Assembly (NCBI GenBank): GCA_900315545.1
Contig: OMZM01000012.1
Coordinates: 1-46,154 of the forward strand
Source: an uncultured Prevotella sp.
GTDB taxonomy: Bacteria; Bacteroidota; Bacteroidia; Bacteroidales; Bacteroidaceae
Length of the DNA: 46,154 nucleotides
Direction: 5' to 3'
This document shows positions 44,301-46,154 of this stretch, one piece after another. Position numbers and translations under genes: made by a program. The notes below the pieces were generated by a model. That model was not told the DNA's origin. It worked only from the letters and a program-made list of their open reading frames with translations, and ran no database searches. The stretch's first letter is position 1. Each line of letters opens with the position of its first letter.

Positions 44301-45743
44301 ACTGTCTACGACGTCAACAACAAGCCTGCTGTTGTCAATGGGGCTGTGATGCACAACTACTTAAAGAATTTCAGGTACGACATTAACGTCGATGCCAACG
44401 ACGTTCTTGCTTTCAACAAGAACAGTTTTGGCGACGACACCTTCCGTGGCACCGTATTTGCAACAGGCAACTGCCATGTAGTAGGCGGCAGCGGAGAGAC
44501 CGAAATCGACATTGTTGCCACGCCGGAGAAAGGCAGCGTAATAGAATACAACGTAGGCGGAACGTCGTCGGTTGGCACGCAGTCGTTCATACAATGGCAC
44601 GACAAGAAAACGAAAAACAGCGTTAAGGAAAAGACCGTTGCCGACGACAGCGACAATTCCATTGCCACATTCCTGAAAGAAATGCCGTCAAACCTCTACA
44701 TGAACTTCCTCATAGATGCCAATCCTAACCTTACGCTGCGACTGCTGATGAACGAAGACAACGGCGACTATATCGACCTGCACGGTCGCGGAGTCATACA
44801 GGCAAACTATTTCAACAAGGGAGCGTTCGAGATGTTCGGCAACTATCTCGTAGAGAGCGGCATCTACAAGATGACAATACAGAATGTCTTGAAGAAAGAG
44901 TTTCAGTTCTACGAGGGCAGCAGCATCGTTTTCGGAGGCAATCCATACTATGCCGCACTCGACCTCAGGGCTATGTATCCGATAAACGGAGTGAGCCTTT
45001 CCGACCTGAACATAGGCAATTCTTTCTCATCCAACAATGTCCGTGTCAACTGTCTGATGAATATAGGCGGTACGCCGATGTCGCCCAACGTAGATTTCGA
45101 TTTCGAAATGCCTACAGCCAGCGCCAATGCCGAGCAGATGGTGCGCTCGCTCATAAACAGCGAGGAGGAACTCAATCAGCAAGTCATCTACCTGCTTACC
45201 ATCGGACGCTTCTACAGTCAGGGTGCCAACAACGCTTCGCAGGACGGCACATCGCCAAGCCAGACGAGCCTTGCCATGCAGAGTCTGCTCAGCGGAACGC
45301 TGTCACAGCAGCTCAACAGCATGCTTTCTTCAGTGCTGAACGTCAGCAACTGGAATTTCGGAGCCAATATATCGACAGGCAACGAGGGCTGGAACAATGC
45401 TGAGTATGAGGGACTTCTGTCGGGCAGACTGCTTAACAACCGACTGCTCATCAACGGTCAGTTTGGCTATCGGGACAATCCGAATGCCACATCGTTTATC
45501 GGCGATTTCGACATACGCTATCTGCTGTTTCCTAACGGCAACCTCGCGCTGAAGGTTTACAACCAGTCTAACGACCGCTATTTCACGCGAAACAGCCTAA
45601 ACACACAGGGCATCGGCATCATCATGAAGAAGGATTTTAGTGGACTGCGCGACCTTTTCAACATAAAAAAGAACGGCAAGAAAACCAAAAAACAGTCGTC
45701 AGAACCTGCCGACAGCACCTCGAAAATCCAACCGGAACAATAG
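41328..45743 (+). CDS. TamB-like protein (second copy), DUF490 C-terminus
   Basis: This protein of about 1471 residues has an N-terminal membrane anchor (LILWTVLGLYLSIILLGSI) and a long beta-rich body. A DUF490-type C-terminal region includes VIEYNVGGTSSV, SGIYKMTIQNVLKKEFQFYEGSSIVFGGNPYYAALDLRAMY and VIYLLTIGRFY (about 1060-1290). A Lys-rich tail ends it. The frame has no ATG near its start. TTG at 41328 is used here, but an ATA at 41301 would give the more natural N-terminus KVVKHIIRLILW after the initiator. It is about 40 bases after tamA and shows only distant resemblance to the first TamB, so it is not a recent duplicate. A tail of about 400 non-coding bases follows, holding a repeat copy. 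Confidence 0.9.
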   Translation: MILWTVLGLYLSIILLGSIPAVQRYMGNTAASLISDKLGTRVEVGSVSYGLLNRFVVDDLSIYDKSGLEMLKVSRASAKLSIRELLRGNIVITSSQLFGANAKLYKADVQSMPNYQFVIDSLKSDSDKSSELHLAIHSLIVRNGEVSYDVTNVPETKGILNPSHLHISNLSSHIVLKNLTDKAFDIKVKRLSFSEKSSLDVRSLIFRLKVDDDKYVIKDFTFELPSTKLHTDSICIDAGKQFMYAAKLDKSYINLTDLKCLDKSLDINKHFSLSCNIDGDKDRCNIQRMLLGTFDKGLLFDGDIRLYNMQNSADWMVHVRKFFADTPTHQLFVNKLIKDRETSEMLSRLGNIIFVGDINSRDKTYTAKGELTTGTGKISLDLSAVNDVLNANISTPDLNLETLLGNNRLGTVAGTVSIRSKGLLRNAVSSHVVGKADVKHVYYNGSRYQNISFDGAYHDRIFDGTLSMDDPNNGVAKLKGYFNWHKRVPENKFTASLQGVDLSRFSLSDMLSEGVVSCTVDANTVGSNMDDLSGFVNVNNFVLKNGKNTFSFDSLRFNATHDNKLHNISLTSDFAAVDVSGEFNYRTIVNSLKRLVINKIPTLSKFTNVSSPINNRLSMHAVIRNADFLKLLHDKDIVLETPVYIEGMLDDTRNAVNMTFNADKFSYDGTRYENAVVNMKTSADTLYVDGTIDKLSADDTRMNLDVRTKAIDDRLLTDVVFSNNTLHPFGGELSFATDFIKSLTGGQPTVATTINPSEVHFDNISYNVEPSEIVYSNGKLLIDHFAIENNNQHIFISGMATKHSEDTVKVDLQNINVDYISSLLNVNGVEFSGIASGKVSATSVLSSPQVEAGIQVDSFRFVNGRLGTMYADALWSKAKNSIDIKAVCDDGPLAKTNVDGYVSLENSYLDLDIETHNTRIEFLEHYIGSFMDNIEARAEGKIKVFGPLSNVNIEGRVVADGDVEVKPLSTKYTLRNDTVSFYPNRIVFSQDTVYDVNNKPAVVNGAVMHNYLKNFRYDINVDANDVLAFNKNSFGDDTFRGTVFATGNCHVVGGSGETEIDIVATPEKGSVIEYNVGGTSSVGTQSFIQWHDKKTKNSVKEKTVADDSDNSIATFLKEMPSNLYMNFLIDANPNLTLRLLMNEDNGDYIDLHGRGVIQANYFNKGAFEMFGNYLVESGIYKMTIQNVLKKEFQFYEGSSIVFGGNPYYAALDLRAMYPINGVSLSDLNIGNSFSSNNVRVNCLMNIGGTPMSPNVDFDFEMPTASANAEQMVRSLINSEEELNQQVIYLLTIGRFYSQGANNASQDGTSPSQTSLAMQSLLSGTLSQQLNSMLSSVLNVSNWNFGANISTGNEGWNNAEYEGLLSGRLLNNRLLINGQFGYRDNPNATSFIGDFDIRYLLFPNGNLALKVYNQSNDRYFTRNSLNTQGIGIIMKKDFSGLRDLFNIKKNGKKTKKQSSEPADSTSKIQPEQ

Positions 45744-45782
45744 AATAATTGTTTCAGGCACCATTTTGCAGAATAAAAACAC

Positions 45783-46154
45783 TAATCAATTTTTGCCCGT
45801 TTACCCTCGCGAGAATGCCCGCGAAAGTCGTTTCCGAAATCTGAGGGGCAAAAATCGCCCGTATTTCGCGTTTTGCTGTAATCGTCTGACAGTCAGTTTG
45901 TTATCTTGAAATATGTTGAATTTATGCAAGAAACAGATATGTTAAAATTGTCAAAGAGTATGTTTGACATTGTCAAACACACTGTTTGAGGATGCCAAAC
46001 ATAGTGTTTGGGACTCTCAGACACAAAGTTTCGCAAGCCAAAATACGCAAATAAGCGCCTCAAACATACTCTTTGACAATTTTAACACTTATCGCCGACC
46101 TCAGAATTAACACAATTTTGCACTTTCAGAGGCTATTCCGCATCTATTTGGAGA
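45783..46154 (-). repeat. Composite intergenic repeat, copy C (reverse, cut by window end)
   Basis: Read on the minus strand it matches copies A and B: TCTCCAAATAGA at the window edge, core 45941-46086 (146 bp) bounded by the same 20-bp inverted repeat (here both arms perfect), then TTTCGCGGGCATTCTCGCGA, and CAAAAATTGATTAG at the end. The units with CAAACA...TGTTTG recur at 22-base spacing. It fills the 411-base stretch after the second TamB gene. Part of the repeat lies outside the window. Confidence 0.85.

Overview
The window looks like a chromosomal segment of a Bacteroidales bacterium, most likely Prevotella/Segatella-like. The evidence is the Bacteroidota promoter signature (-7 box TAnnTTTG, TTTG-like -33 box about 19 bases upstream) in front of many genes, a complete nqrABCDEF operon, the rpmB-rpmG-DUF4295 trio, the serC-serA-DUF1015 cluster, and TamA/TamB envelope genes whose TamA carries a lipoprotein signal. 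Species cannot be fixed from the sequence alone.

Layout. 1-5.2 kb is the accessory part: a tRNA-Glu, then an SGNH/AlgX-type envelope gene (minus strand) cut in two by a 2,488-bp IS1595-family element (774-3261). The element has 26-bp perfect inverted ends, an 8-bp target duplication with one mismatch and three small passenger genes. An intact AlgI-like MBOAT O-acyltransferase lies just upstream of the broken gene. A long structured leader or small-RNA region (about 5262-5610) precedes the MBOAT gene. 5.7-12.4 kb holds rplU-rpmA and the Na+-translocating NADH:quinone reductase operon, all on the minus strand. From 13.2 kb on, everything is on the plus strand: DUF4375-smpB-map-tsaD-pncC; rpmB-rpmG-DUF4295; gyrA followed by three tandem TPR exported-protein paralogues; a DbpA-like helicase; serC-serA-DUF1015-yigZ; serS-DUF486; tetR-fabG-rluA; and a tamB-tamA-tamB block of about 11.4 kb.

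The genes are mostly housekeeping: translation and tRNA modification (L21, L27, L28, L33, SmpB, TsaD, SerS, RluA, MetAP), respiration (NQR), DNA topology (GyrA), serine biosynthesis (SerC, SerA) and outer-membrane biogenesis (TamA/TamB).

The most unusual signals are not genes. (1) A composite intergenic repeat of about 450 bp occurs three times (12627-13075, 33691-34140, and 45783 to the window end in reverse). Each copy has a 146-147-bp core bounded by 20-bp inverted repeats and filled with degenerate palindromes spaced exactly 22 bp apart. A fourth, divergent array with the same 22-bp period lies at 24057-24166. (2) The interrupted acyltransferase-partner gene regains its exact reading frame if the IS and one target copy are removed. 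(3) The region upstream of the MBOAT operon has a Bacteroidota promoter, two terminator-like hairpins and mutually overlapping pairings, as in an attenuator or an unassigned ncRNA. (4) SerA lacks the canonical catalytic His context. (5) The second TamB has no ATG start.
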